DNA from: Xylaria sp. FL1777
Lineage: Eukaryota; Ascomycota; Sordariomycetes; Xylariales; Xylariaceae
Length of the DNA: 64,000 bases
NCBI GenBank assembly: GCA_022578965.1
Contig: MU400506.1
Coordinates: 744,001-808,000, forward strand
Direction: 5' to 3'
A model generated the notes under the pieces. It had not been told where the DNA came from. It made no database searches and worked only from the letters and a program-made list of their open reading frames with translations. Shown in pieces: positions 12,591 to 24,349 of the stretch (position 1 is its first letter; every line of letters begins with the position of its first letter). Made by a program: the position numbers and the translations under genes.

Positions 12591-13364
12591 TTACTTCTCA
12601 GACCGACAACCGACCTCCTGCCAAAAGAACGACTGACAGTTGTTTGGGTTGGAGGAGACACCCAAATGAGACTGTCCCGGACTGAGAGGACATGGCGCAT
12701 GGGCACCACCGGGAGGGAATGAGATACAGACAGCACACTTGCCACCGTAGCAGATCGATGAGCCTCCGACAACCAGCGCGGTTTCTGGGCTGTCTTGGAC
12801 CGACAGATCACCACTGCCACCAAGCCAGCCGAATCCAGTTGATGCTGGGTCACCCATCTGGTCCTGCATCCACCAAGTATCGTTTGCTCCGACGGTGGCA
12901 TCGATGGTAGTGTTGCAAGAAGTCGTGTCGCCGCAGACACGGAACACAACGCCGGGGTTCTCGCCTTGGACTTCATACTTGGCGGCGTAATCGTGGCCAA
13001 TGTACAATCCGCTCAAGGCCTGCAGTACGTAACAGTGGCCGTACTTGATTCCGAGATCCGAGCCGCTCTTCGCAGGACATACGGATTCGCCGGAGCAAAC
13101 ACCCGCGCTGGGACTGGGCGGGGGTGCGGCGCAGGAGAACCCATCGAGGATCTCGCCAAGAAGACAGCAGATGCCGAGGCCCAGGAGCCTGTTGGTCCAG
13201 AAGAGGGAATGCGAGGACTCGTCGCAGCAGAGCGGTTGAAGCGTCAAGGCTGATGTGAAGGGCACACATGCTCGCTGTTGCAAAGCATGATACTCTACGG
13301 CAGGGGTGACCGCGCTGGTGAGCCCAGAAATGGGGAAAAGTGCGAGGAGAAAGGCGCTCTTCAT
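12591..13364 (-). CDS. Secreted cysteine-rich protein
   Basis: Intronless, 257 residues from the ATG at 13364. This start (MKSAFLLALFPISGLTSA) makes a textbook signal peptide with likely cleavage after the alanine; an upstream in-frame ATG at 13469 would bury it, so 13364 is preferred. The mature protein has at least 18 cysteines, including CC pairs (LCCDESS, ICCLLGE), a Pro-rich linker (APPPSPSAG) and aromatic motifs (NDTWWMQDQMGDP, FGWLGGSGD). It ends with SFFWQEVGC. Potential N-glycosylation sites NTT and NDT are present. It belongs to no enzyme family I recognise. It is likely an extracellular disulphide-bonded protein, with effector-like properties by composition only. The neighbouring pseudogene zone begins upstream of it. 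Confidence 0.8.
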   Translation of the reverse strand: MKSAFLLALFPISGLTSAVTPAVEYHALQQRACVPFTSALTLQPLCCDESSHSLFWTNRLLGLGICCLLGEILDGFSCAAPPPSPSAGVCSGESVCPAKSGSDLGIKYGHCYVLQALSGLYIGHDYAAKYEVQGENPGVVFRVCGDTTSCNTTIDATVGANDTWWMQDQMGDPASTGFGWLGGSGDLSVQDSPETALVVGGSSICYGGKCAVCISFPPGGAHAPCPLSPGQSHLGVSSNPNNCQSFFWQEVGCRSEK

Positions 13365-14150
13365 GTTGACTGGAGATTGGGTAATGATGCTCTTGGGTGA
13401 GTAGAACTTGCTGTTGAAGAACTCAATACGGGAGGTATCTACAGAGACTCTTGGCTGCATTTTATACACTTCATATGTCCATGATAACCCTCCTATTCAT
13501 TCCTCATCCTAAAAACCCCCCGAAGCCCTCAACTTGCATTCCACTCGTCCAGGTCAATCAGGTAGCGATCTACACACTTGAGAGAGCTGAAAATTTGAGC
13601 CGTTGAATCGTTAATTAGGTATTTTGCACTTTAGCAATGTCCAGTCGCCGACTCCATCTCGACAGTTGTAGCCAGGCTATGAGTTGTAGGTCTGCGTTTT
13701 GAGTTGTTTAGTTTACGAGAGCCTTTCATCTAACAGGACAGAACAGGCCGACTACTGCGAAATTGGCAATCATAAGAGCGATCAAGTCGTTGATAGAAGC
13801 TGAACTCCGTTGAAACCTTAGTTACCCATTCATGGTAGACTTAGTCTTATGCATATGCTAGCCGTTTTCATGTTGCAATATGTCCAGGCTATGGCATGCA
13901 GCTGACGAAGCAAATTAATTCGTACGAATTGGGGTTGGTAAATCTCAAAACGGAAACCGCTTGTGCATGAGTAAGAAGCTGAAATCAAGAGAACATAGGA
14001 AGACACGACAACGGGATTCTGAATCGTCAACGGTCTTGATCCATTTATTGCAGTGTTCATGAATTCATTAGCTCTGTAACACGCAGCAATTTTCCATCCT
14101 AATGCAGCTGCGCATGTCCACTTAACCTCATTTCCCCCCCCCCTATGGTT
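13365..14150. other. Intergenic, no gene seen
   Basis: This is the promoter side of the secreted-protein gene. The open frame at 13830-14228 on the minus strand has no recognisable family; its upstream end overlaps the ankyrin relic. Confidence 0.45.
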
Positions 14151-14930
14151 CGAATTTCTGAGCGTCCTGTTCTTCGACCTCGACAGTGGCATTTTGCCCA
14201 AAAAGCAGCCGTATGGCCTCGTCCACATTCAACTCACCTCCCTGAAGTAACGTACGACCTGCTTATGTAGGCTCTAGCATGGACATCAGTACTTTCAAGG
14301 AGTAACTGTGCGGCCACCTCGTGTCCATTGACGCTGTGTGATGCAAGGCGGCGGCGGCCTCTTTCTCCCTGGTCTCAACGTCGGTCTTCTGCATGATTAA
14401 TAGGAGCCAGAATGTGCCCACTCGCCGTTATTCACCGCAGCTCATCACAGTAACGTACTGCCGTTACCGTCTTATGCATCAATATTAGTACCTCTTTCGA
14501 GGAATATCAGAGCGATCCTCTCATACCCATGTAACGCTGCAACAGTCCTACAAATTTTCGGTGTCCATGTGCAATGTCATCCAACTAAGCTACCTCATCA
14601 ATATTACCTTGTACGTCAATATCCCTGCAGAGAAGCAGGCTCGTCAAGGAGACGTTCCTAGGACCTTGTGCTATTGCTTATGGTGCGCGACCAAAACTGC
14701 GGCGAAATCTGAGAGCCCCCCTTTTGCACTTAGGCCGAGTGAAGTAAAATCTCAGGATCGATATTTCGGACTACATTTTCTTCGATGAGTATCCTCACAG
14801 CTGCCTCCTGTCCAATTATTGCTGCATGTGGTAAAGGCTTGTCATCGTGGCTCTCTTAGGCTTCGATATCCATGCCTCTGTTAACGCTAAACTCGATGGC
14901 AACTGTACGACAAGCCTTTATGCTCTTGTA
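14150..14930 (-). pseudogene. Decayed ankyrin-repeat gene
   Basis: Minus-strand fragments in different frames each look like ankyrin repeats. At about 14395-14265, TDVETREKEAAAALHH continues in another frame as VNGHEVAAQLLLESTDVHARA. At about 14560-14470, TVAALHGYERIALIFLERGT appears. At about 14860-14770, PLPHAAIIGQEAAVRILIEE appears. The alternation of frames and the stops between fragments show that the gene is broken. The usual ankyrin pattern (ALHHAAxNGHxxVxxLLLExGADV) is still visible. It lies next to a P450 relic on the same strand, so the zone may be a degraded accessory or metabolite locus (inference). Confidence 0.7.
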
Positions 14931-15667
14931 GTGTGTGCCTTCTCAAGTTTACTTGGCCGTTGGATATTAAACCTAACGGTTTTGAGGCCAGGTTCCCTGT
15001 ATTAATGATACATGTATCGCGACGTAACTCTTCAGCCACCCGACTGATAATGATGTCTGAACAAAGTCTTCACTAAAGCATATGGGATATCCGATGCCTC
15101 AGGCTTCACATTTAGCTGTTCCTCCCTTGCCTCGAATGAGGCATAGAGACTGCCTCGCTAAGTTCCAAAGACCAGTAATTCGTAGCATATTTCCTAAAGT
15201 CTTCTGGGAAGCCAAACTACCTTCGGTGCCTTGCTCCAGGACTATTGGTTCTAATACGAAACTTTGGTCGGTGCCCCTTTCTGTACGCATCTGCTTGCCT
15301 TTTTCGACATGAATGGAAATTCAGCACATCGCACATTCTCAGCTCTTTGCTCCCAAATTCTCCAATGCGCCATTTAGGCTTTAGGCCCTTGACAAAACCC
15401 AAAGCCCATGTAAAACCCTGCCACTCTAAATGAGGAGAAACATAAGGATCCTGCACGATCACTCTCGTGCGTACCTAGGTACATTTCTTGCAAATCATAC
15501 TAGCAAGAGAACCCAGAAAACAAGTTTAACTCCACCTCAAGCTAGCTTCCGCCTTTTGATCTTGACAGTCGCTTTCAGCAGCGGGGGTCTCGTAGTCCCA
15601 ATCTACGAGCCGGTAGGCTTTTCGGGTAGGATTTCGAAATCGTAATTCAGAAAAGCTTAAGCCAGAA

Positions 15668-16230
15668 CTATTTTCATCTCCCAGAGGCAAAGAATATTCC
15701 TAGACAACCATGTCTCCCGTGACCGAAAGTAAGAAAGTCAGAGCTTGTCGTGGGGAGGGTATCGCGAGCGCGGTGAATGTGGTCGACCCTCTAATTCTTA
15801 TGGCCATCATTATCACAGCGGCTGGAATTACGCTGTTCAGAGAATCTGAAAGGTTTAAACGACTCGGCTTCCGTATACACTATGTCGTCGCGCATGATGC
15901 AATATGCCGGTACAGACACCTTGGTGCCCCTGGGCAGATGCTCGCCACTAGGTGTAGTGATGCCGTCCTCAGCAACAAGTGTGCGCCTGAGAGTATGGCA
16001 GTTACTTAGGCTCGTCGGGATGAAGTTGATGATAGATTGCAAATCTCCAGAGTCGCTAGATAATCCAGCATATAAGGATTGACAGGAGGTTCAAGACTGG
16101 AACTAGATTGTTTTGGGCAAGCACAAACGCTCGCCCTAAGTCCAAACTCACATCGTGAAGTTGCGCAATTGTCGATATGTTAGCTATAGTATTGAGAAAG
16201 TAATGAAGAAAGATTATCAGCTAACTAGGA
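15668..16230 (-). pseudogene. Cytochrome P450 relic, CYP68/kaurene-oxidase-like haem region
   Basis: Minus-strand pieces retain P450 landmarks. At 16042-15791 there is LRRTLVAEDGITTPSG, then LPRGTKVSVPA and ESFKPFRFSEQR, which is the segment before the haem loop. At 15727-15698, in another frame, the haem motif FGHGRHGCLG is intact, followed by IFFAS and, after a further shift, EMKIVL. FGHGRH.C.G with FFA..E is typical of the fungal ent-kaurene-oxidase/CYP68-type P450s. Weak I-helix-like sequence (TIAQLHDVSLDL) extends to about 16200. The N-terminal half is missing and at least two frame changes are needed, so it is not functional. Confidence 0.75.
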
Positions 16231-17479
16231 AAATCACAAGACTTCTAGACTAAAATTAAGCAACGACGAAACAGAGGGGAGCAGATCCATCAACCGCAAT
16301 ATATCGACGCGACAGGTTGCCAGCGTTATCTTCAACGTAACCCCGTTTCGTAATGCATTACATTGAAACTTGCATTCTGAGTTTAGTCTTCCGTGATAGT
16401 GTTTCTGATGTAAAGGATCTATTGAGTAAGCTGGCGTACACGGTATACTACCTAGTACGGATGACGATGCAACACTTGAGCTTGCCTATAATACTGTAAA
16501 GTTCCGTACTTCTTAGTTCTACGCATGAACAGAATTTTGTTTTTATTACCAATGAGCGCAGCCTCATACCCCTTTAAACTCCACGTATGGTCGCTCAGCG
16601 GCACAGCGCCTCATAGCCACGTGTGAGCAATTTTTAGGTAATTAATCAGTCATAAATAGAACCAAATGATGGTATCAGCTACCACGGTAATCATATCATA
16701 GATCGCTACTGTAGGTTTTGTCTCACGACGTTACATTCTTGGGTTACAATGAGTGTCTGTTAAGCTGTTAGAGGCGCTGTGTAACTCAGCCCTACAAAGT
16801 GTTTAACAGAGGCAAGGAACTGTGTTTATCTGTGAATATATTACTACTGACTAATATAGGTAAACAAAGTTCCACTGGTTACCTAGGTGGTAACTAGAAC
16901 TAGTTAATACCTAACTACTACCTCTAGAACAGGTTTTGACCCCCTAGGTGATTAAAAGGAGGTCTTACTCTTAGAAGAGGGTTCGAATGAATAACAGCCG
17001 AAATGCTACAAACCTGCTTGAAGTCTACTACTTCGAAGACCAACTTAAGATCTATTTTAGTTCATATACCTTTGATCCTCATTTTAATTCTACTTTTTTT
17101 CTATTGTTTGGTTGGTCTTTAAAGCGCTAGGTTATAGGCGGCTGTGGTATCTGGGCCGATTCTGGTTCGATTCACTGTGCCTGTATGTCAGCTGCATACG
17201 GGGATACCTATACTCGATGCAGTAATGGTAGAAACTTGTTCGATGTTACCTTCCTTATCAAGTGCCTAGGTAAGCAGGGAACTACACAGAGAGACAGTAT
17301 TATGCAATCCAGTCAGTAGTTTTCTCAGGTCATCATTGGGCTACTTGCAGTATCTCAGGATTAAACCATCTGGAGCGAATTCTTCGAACAATTCCTTCAC
17401 GAAACCAAACTGCTATGCTCTAACATTGTTCACTTCATGGACTAAGACAGCTAATTACTCATCCGCTGCCCTCACTATA
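16230..17479. other. AT-rich intergenic region
   Basis: No gene seen. It contains the local palindrome GTTACCTAGGTGGTAAC near 16878 and repeated CTAACTACTACCT-like words. The base composition is TA-rich like the neighbouring relics, which would fit old repeat-induced mutation (inference). Confidence 0.45.
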
Positions 17480-18841
17480 ATGCCGACCTTCACTGGCACT
17501 ATTGTTGTGACTGGAGCAAACGGCGGCCTGGGTACTGCCATCCTCGACGGCCTCGTTGCAAGACCTGACCTCGCAAGCTGCCACGGCATCTACACCGTCC
17601 GAAACTTGAGCTCGACATCTAATCTACAGTCTAGTCTCCGTCACGAGCGCGCGGCGAGTCATCCACATGAAATTGTGCCGCTCGATCTATCTAACCCCGC
17701 CAGCGTGCGGGAAGCGGCGGCCACTATCAATGCCAAAGTGCAGGCCGGAGAGATCCCCCAGATCCAGGCATTGATACTCAATGCAGGGTACCGGGAAACG
17801 AAAAAACAGACGTGGACGGACGACGGCCTCGACAAGACGTTCGCGACCAACTATATCGGCCATTGGCTTCTGACCATGCTGCTGTTACAGAGCATGAAGC
17901 GGGACTCCGGCCGAGTGGTGATTGTTTCTAGCGGGACGCACGAGTAAGCAGACTTATTGTTGTTCCCGTTCACCCGTGCAGTGGCCCCTTCGGTCGAGTC
18001 CGACTTTTGGCCTGCCTCCTCTACTTACTTCTGACCTCCGCCCCCTCCTCCCCGACTTAAGACTTACTATGGCCTGCTGACAGTGTTCGCTTGGCATGAG
18101 TCTAGTCCTCTCGACCCCGGGAATAGGGCGAGCGGGGCGTTTGTGGATGAGCAATGGCAGCAGATCTTAGCGGACGGGTCCAGCCGCACGGTAGAAGCAG
18201 TGGCCCAAGGAAAGTGGAGTGCAACCTCGGACCCCATCAAGGATCCACAGGGCTTGAGCGGGCTCCGGCGCTACGGTGCGGCTAAACTGTGCAGTGTTAT
18301 GATGATGTTAGTACCCCATACCCTATACCCCATACCCACTCCCCCGCAATCTACCTACAGGTACCTCAGGGGTGTAGGTACTTACCTACCTACCTTATCC
18401 CTGCATTGTGTGCTGATGAGTGAGCGTTTCGGTCAACCTCGCAGCGTCGAACTACAACGCCGACTTGACCAGCAGCCCGAGCTCAGCGGCATCTCCGTTG
18501 TCGGTGTCGACCCGGGCACGATGCCCACCACCATTACCACCGGTAGGCACAACTGGCTGGTCAAAATGATCTTCACGGCTGTGATATACATCGCGGCCTG
18601 GATCTCGCCCAACGGCATCATGCGCACGACCCGCAAGTCCGCATCGGACGTCCTCGCAGCCGCTACCTCGGGAGATCCACCAATTGGTCGGACACCGAAG
18701 AGCTTGTATCTAAATGGTAGTGAGCCCAAAGCGATGAGTGTCGAGGTCGACGATGATGACAAGAGAGCCGCCGTTTGGAAGGCTGGTGTGAAGTATTCCC
18801 AGCTGAAAGAGGGAGAGACCATTCTTGCCCAGTGGTCGTGA
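17480..18841 (+). CDS. Short-chain dehydrogenase, retinol-dehydrogenase-like
   Basis: Exons 17480-17943, 18106-18306 and 18445-18841 give 353 residues. The cofactor motif TGANGGLG is at about residues 11-18, followed by the NAG strand motif LILNAG, the serine strand VVIVSSGTH, and the catalytic YGAAK. The latter sits in exon 2 and continues across the splice as LCSVMMI-VELQRRL. A hydrophobic segment (WLVKMIFTAVIYIAAWI) near the C-terminal third suggests membrane association. The closest general type is the fungal NAD(P)-binding reductase group resembling retinol and light-dependent protochlorophyllide dehydrogenases. Both introns have good GTAAGC or GTTAGT donors. Intron 2 contains a run of CCCATACC and TACCTACC words. 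Substrate unknown. Confidence 0.87.
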
Positions 18842-20200
18842 CCGGACGGTTGTCCTACAACACTTGTGTGTGTTTGCGGTAACTCTTGGCTTATTAGGTA
18901 GATATTTATTTTTGGTTTCTCAAAGATTCATTGCAACCCAAGGGCAGAATGTAGGCTGACTGCCTTCTGGGTCCGATAGGTCACGCATCATAAGGGATAT
19001 CCTTGTCCAGCCAGGGACCTTGTGGCTGTGGAAGGCGGCTGTCTATTCAAGTACCGGTAGCTGCATCACTTGGAAGCTTGATCCAAATTGTCAATCTGGT
19101 ATTTGTATATAGCATGCTATATATCCAACTACTTAGTAGCAATCAGGTGATACTCACACAAGTCTTAATTGCTGTTAGTTATCAAGCTACAGTTGTCACT
19201 GGCAAAACACTGAAGTGTGAAGAGTCATGAAAAGTTGATTGAATCTCTAAGTGAGGCTATGGATATCCGTTGCCTACTATCTATATAGCCGGCAACCAGC
19301 GCCCAGCCACAGCGCACAGCCGCGGTGGCTGGCAGCCAGCCATAACCTCCAGCGTGTAACAGCCTGCCCCCAAAGTCAACGCGGAACGTCCTCGTTCACA
19401 TCACGCACCAGCGGATGATGTTGTCGGCATCTCGAGCAAATGAATGGTAGATAGCTTGGCAAAAACTCTTCTTGCCGATGCCTTGAATATAGCCGATGAA
19501 TAGAATGTTACTGATGTGGTAAATAAATAGAATGTTGCTGATGTGGTAAATATGGCCAGTGGCCTTCGATATGTTGCAGACTTCGACGAACAAGTAAAGA
19601 CCCAGCGACATCCGTAGGCATAAAGCCAGAAGAAGATTATTCCGATCAGCCCCTCTGGCAATAAGTCGGCGCACAACTTCGGGGTGATCATCGTGCAGCA
19701 AGCATCCTCAACTCAAGACCAGTACCTCCGCTTCTTTCCAGGGCCTTGTTGTTGAGCCGTTCGCTCCGGCTCGGGCGACGTACCATCGCCGTCGTCAGCA
19801 ACAGCAGCGCCATCGTTGGCCACAGGAGCGCCGGCAACATACACACTTGATTTCCATTACGTTCCTTACATACATTACGGCAACGCGATGCATGGCGGCT
19901 TACCTATATCAACTGAGAGAGACCTTACTTACTTACTTACCTACTTAGCCTAGATAAATACGACTTGCCTTCTTTTTCGCAACCGGATTCCCTATCTTAT
20001 GAAGTAATCGACTGTCACGGAATTGGGGTTTATGGAGTGTGCCACCTTCTACCAATACGCCAGCGATTTCCGATTAACCTCGAATGATGGGTTGTGGCGT
20101 ACCTATGTCTAAACATTGCAATGCTTCTTCTATATGATGCAATCTTGCTTTTCCTATTCTTTGTGTTCCTCTCAATTGTTTATTTTTAGTAGAATGCAGC
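18842..20200. other. Intergenic with decayed coding traces
   Basis: On the minus strand at 19701-19396, HPEVVRRLIARGADRNN resembles half an ankyrin repeat, and further along GYIQGIGKKSFCQAIYHSF resembles a P-loop. Both are too short to call a gene. An imperfect 27-bp tandem duplication (TAGAATGTTACTGATGTGGT) lies at about 19500-19552, and CTTA repeats lie at 19924-19945. Confidence 0.4.
19500..19552. repeat. Imperfect 27-bp tandem duplication
   Basis: The unit begins TAGAATGTTACTGATGTGGT and is repeated once, with G for A at one position and a slightly different tail. It lies within the weak P-loop-like fragment. Confidence 0.7.
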
Positions 20201-21306
20201 AGTGCCTCCGCGGCATTGGTTGGTCAATTCCGTGATTCAATGCTGCCTACTGCTTCGCCCAAATGTTGTATCAACAAGAGGTGGAACAGGACCCTATCGA
20301 ACCCCCTCATGAGGAGTCCAATGACTCTAATGATGGACATGATGACCCGCTGGGTCCATTTTCATCTGGGAACAACTCCGATTCTGATTCGGAACCTGAT
20401 TCCACCGTGGAACAGGACCCTATCGAACGTTTTCATCTGGGAACAACTCCGATTCTGATTCGGAACCTGACATCATCAGGCCCCCTCTTGGTCCTGAGGA
20501 TGAAGATGATGATGACCTTGATCCTATGAATGTAGATGAGGATCAAGATACCGCGCCGCGTGATTTCGACATGATATGACCTTAAACTACTCCAGCGTGC
20601 CACCTTTATCGCTGCCGTACGCACCAATTCGAACTTGCCATATTCGACTTGGCTACAACGAACGAGATATTTCTTACCGAGCGGCGCACGCCGGGCAACC
20701 TGCCACTCGCACGAGCGCCTTCAACAGCGACTATTAATCGGACCTCTTGACCACCGAAAAGTCGATTGGATAAGTCGGACGATCACCGGCCTTTGAGCTG
20801 AAGAAATATTTTCAACGCTATCGCGGTTTTATGTTAAAATGGGTTTGCATACGGGTTATTTGTCGGCTTTACAACTATTACGATTACGGCTGTACGAAGG
20901 CTATAATACGACTTAAGGGGTCGGCACATGATGGAAGGGGCGGTAAACGCTACGGTGGAGATGGTTTTTTCCCTTCTTTCCCACGCGTTGCCGTGTGCAA
21001 TTAGTTCTCCGTCCGCGAAACAACCTGAGGAGAGCGATGGAGGGCTTATCGAGGGGCCTCCCGCCGTACGTACGCCGTACACCAAAGGGAGGCTCGCGAT
21101 GGGGGCTGTTTTTTTGGCCTCGGGGGGTCCTTGGTGGGTGTGAGGGTGGTGAGAATATCGACCAAGACCCGGACTTGCGTGGTGATTGGGAGAACCGCGT
21201 AGAAGACCTGGAAAGTCGCGCCAGGCACGTCAACGTTGAGTTAAAGAAAGACATGAATGGCAGTTTAAAGTTTGTCAAAGCTGTAGGCGAGAAAACGATC
21301 CAATAG
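20200..21306 (+). pseudogene. Probable decayed gene with acidic repeats, family unknown
   Basis: The plus strand encodes an acidic Ser/Asp-rich stretch in which two blocks are duplicated. The DNA for VEQDPIE occurs near 20279 and 20407, and the DNA for SSGNNSDSDSEPD occurs near 20362 and 20434. The second copy is in another frame relative to the first. Afterwards a frame from 20578 (FIAAVRTNSNLPYSTWL and on) runs with one internal stop to about 20913. Later frames give LIEGPPAVRTPYTKGR and a charged coiled-coil-like tail (NRVEDLESRARHVNVELKK) ending at 21306. The frame changes argue for a pseudogene. An intron-rich live gene is a less likely alternative. Confidence 0.4.
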
Positions 21307-21718
21307 ATTTTGGTATATGTGCGGTCGTTGTTTTTAGGGACAGGCTTCGCTTACTGTTAGGGAGGGTCCTGGCGCCGGCATCGCATGTAAATCACAGCTG
21401 TGGGCAAAGAGTGAGGGAATCGTACTGCGCAAATAGACTAGAAGCTTTTAGACAGTTGGCCTGGTGCGGGTGGCTGTGCTAGGATTGATAAATACCCGAG
21501 GTTATCATCAGTCCTGGGTCCCCTTTTCCTTTTTTATATCTGTCGCTTGCTTGTAAAAACCAAAATCCTATCCGAGTTGCTTGAGACTAGTAAGATCGAC
21601 GAGACTCTTTGTACACAAATGGCGGGGTGTTGATATTGAAGCCTTTCGAACTAGAAGGCTGAGTTGGTGATATCGAGGAGTAGATACAAGCGCACGAAGT
21701 CTCCAATTTGTGAGCAGC

Positions 21719-22858
21719 TCATAATAGAATGCCGAAAGCTCTAAGTACCAGATATTCCAACCCCAGGATAACGCCCAGTCCCACGAAGCATCCTAGGATG
21801 AGAAAGAAGATTTTGATACAAAGCTTATACAACCGCATCCAGGAACCATTGAAAGATTTAAGTGCTTCGACGATCGAGAGTCCTTTTATCTCGCCATGAT
21901 TTCCGCGCGGCTTCTCAACACCGAAGGTTCGATCGACAGGCAGGATTGTTTCTTCACCCTCGGGCAAGAGTGATGCTTGGATCCGCGTTAAAACTACCAG
22001 CGCCGGGGCGCACGCCAACGCTTGTATTGCGACGAAAATGCCGATTGACAAGAGCACCTTCCACAGCTCACTCGGTTGCTTCTGTATCTGGCCGAGGGCG
22101 AAGGGCGTCCTGAGTACCTGCGCTGCCAGCCAGGGTGTGAATATCGTAAGTTCAGTCGTCACGAAGTATATCATGGTGGCGGCGGCAGTCGCCTTAAACA
22201 CGGTCGAGAACGGAAGTATGCGCTCCCAGAAGGGCTTGGCCATCGGCCGTGTGATGATGACGTGCACCCAGACGGTATGCAGCTGTATCGTCAATAGGAC
22301 TGCTATGGCGTCCCAGACGAAACCCGGAATCAGTGGCACAGCGCGCAAGGGTATTATTATTAGCGCATTGGCTAGATTGTAGACAACAAGAGCGCCCAGT
22401 CCACGTCTCCGTAACCACATTTTGTCGGTTTGCTTGACCAACTCATGCATGCGCCTAATGCTAGAAGTGAGAGGCATCTGCGCGGTCGGGACGGGCTCTT
22501 CAGCTTGTAGCGAGTTTACTTCCCTCTCTTGGAGCGGAATTGCTTCATAGCTCGGACGACTCCCGACAATGGTGAGGATGGGAAAGACCTTGTATACAGT
22601 ATATGCGATCTAATGAGCAGCTCAGCGTCCGAACATCACTGTCTTCGCCCTGTAGAACGACCAGATAGCACTAATTGTGCAAGTAGAACTTACATAAAAG
22701 AAGACGGGTATTATAGCTATAGCGTGCAACACCACGAGAATCAGCAATATCGCAGTCTTAAGCGTGTCGCTCTTGTCGTCGCTACGGCTGATGATGCCGA
22801 TGTGTCTTGAGCTGTCGCGCCACCCAGCGGCCAGTATGGCCAGCACATGTTGAATCAT
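21719..22858 (-). CDS. Multi-pass membrane protein (fungal family often labelled ubiquitin carrier protein)
   Basis: Exons 22858-22694 and 22588-21719 encode 344 residues. The splice joins IAIIPVFFY to VFPILTIVGSRPSYEAIPL, completing the first membrane segment. Further hydrophobic segments include ALVVYNLANALIII, AIAVLLTIQLHTVWV, ATMIYFVTTELTIF, VLLSIGIFVAIQALACAPALVV and IFFLILGCFVGLGVILGL. The conserved stretch TRIQASLLPEGEETILPVDRTFG followed by LSIVEALKSFNGSW matches fungal proteins commonly annotated as ubiquitin carrier protein. There is no E2 fold or catalytic cysteine motif here, so that label is probably misleading. An upstream in-frame ATG at 22933 is an alternative start. Function unknown; location probably an endomembrane. 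Confidence 0.78.
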
Positions 22859-24349
22859 CTGATGCGATCGTCCATGAAATGGTATTGGGTCATAGTCCAA
22901 CTTCGTCAGGCTTAAATGAATGAGGTGAGTCAAATGATGAGATACAAATCTTACATCTTACGAGAAAACCCTCAGCATCTGCCATCAGCGAGCCAAGACC
23001 TGCTAAACCTCTCTAGGTACAGGAGACCCATCGTAGAACTTGGCTTCTATATTTGGCCCTACGGTGGCCTTCAACAGCGACTTCAATGATTCCAAACCTT
23101 CATCGCGACCACTATTGTTTCATTTGAAGTACATTTTTTAGAGTGTATTGTTAACAAAACAATCTCTATTGTGTCCACAACCTCGTCGTCGAGGGCGTAC
23201 GGAGTATAGGGGAGGCAATGAGCTCCTGAAAAGCCCTAGTTTCACGATGTGCCCGAGAGGTTGGTTTCTGAGAGGTGCGGATCACATGTTGGAAAAGTTC
23301 TAGGTAGTCGAAGTCGCTAGCTTATACTAAATGCGCTATGAAACATCAAGTGACAGAGAGAAAAGAGTAGGACAGATATCTAGTTGCTCTTATTTACATT
23401 GCGTTGAGCTTCGCGAAATGCGTATTGCTGTGGTTGCCGACTTCAATTTGTTTCTATACAGCTCTACACCGAGGAGAGGACTTGTCCACCTTCTTACCTC
23501 GTGAGTGTCCAAGAACTGAAAATACGGCTATGTAGACCGTCGACATTTTACTAAGGGGGATCGGGCAAAAACATTTAGTTCTTATGAAATCTTACTTGAC
23601 GTTTCCAATCCGCGCTCTAATTTACGGGCTGCAGCCGATGTTATATGGAGGGATCTCTCAAAGGACTTCTGTGATAAATTATTTCAACCAAGTTAATTAA
23701 GAAATTTATAATGTAAGATTAAAAAGGTCATAAAACTTATATGGATAAGTAGGAAAGTATCTGTCTTGTCTATGATCTAGGTAATACACCTCGTATATGA
23801 GAGTGCACGACCTAGGCGCGAGGTAACATGACTACGATCCCATTAATATTCACTGTTTGATATAGCTAGTGACCTTATTTATAAGAGATGAACGTTTAAA
23901 CTTCTTCATTTAGAGGATAGTTTTCTTTTACATAGATTGCACCTATATTTACTTCCTTAGTCAGGTATCTGATCGACGACAGGGCAACCCGAACCTATAC
24001 TAACAGAACACAGCCAGGGGTACACTGATCAAACATAAAATGTCTGAGTTCTGTTTCCCTTCAGCCACGAATACTACCAATGAGGTACTGCAACCAGGCA
24101 ATGCCAATAGATTGAAACAATAGACACGGATGAGCACGGGATAGACCTTGGCCTCGGCGGCTGGGAAGAAGTCTCATGGAGTTACAATATGTGTGCATCT
24201 TTGAACCTATATAACCTGTACTTATGTCTTCTACTTCAATACATGAAATTTTACGTCGCGATAATAACATCTTAGTCAGAGCTTCTCAGGCTACCAAATC
24301 GCAAGGCTAGGTCCTGGATCTGGTATTGACCGAATCTGGCTAAAGGAGA
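22859..24349. other. AT-rich intergenic region
   Basis: No supportable gene was found between the membrane-protein promoter and the SET gene. The stretch 23550-24000 is especially TA-rich. Confidence 0.5.

Noticed and set aside
17150..17185. tRNA-like B box GGTTCGATTC
   Set aside because: The flanking bases do not form the T-stem and no matching acceptor or anticodon stem is present.
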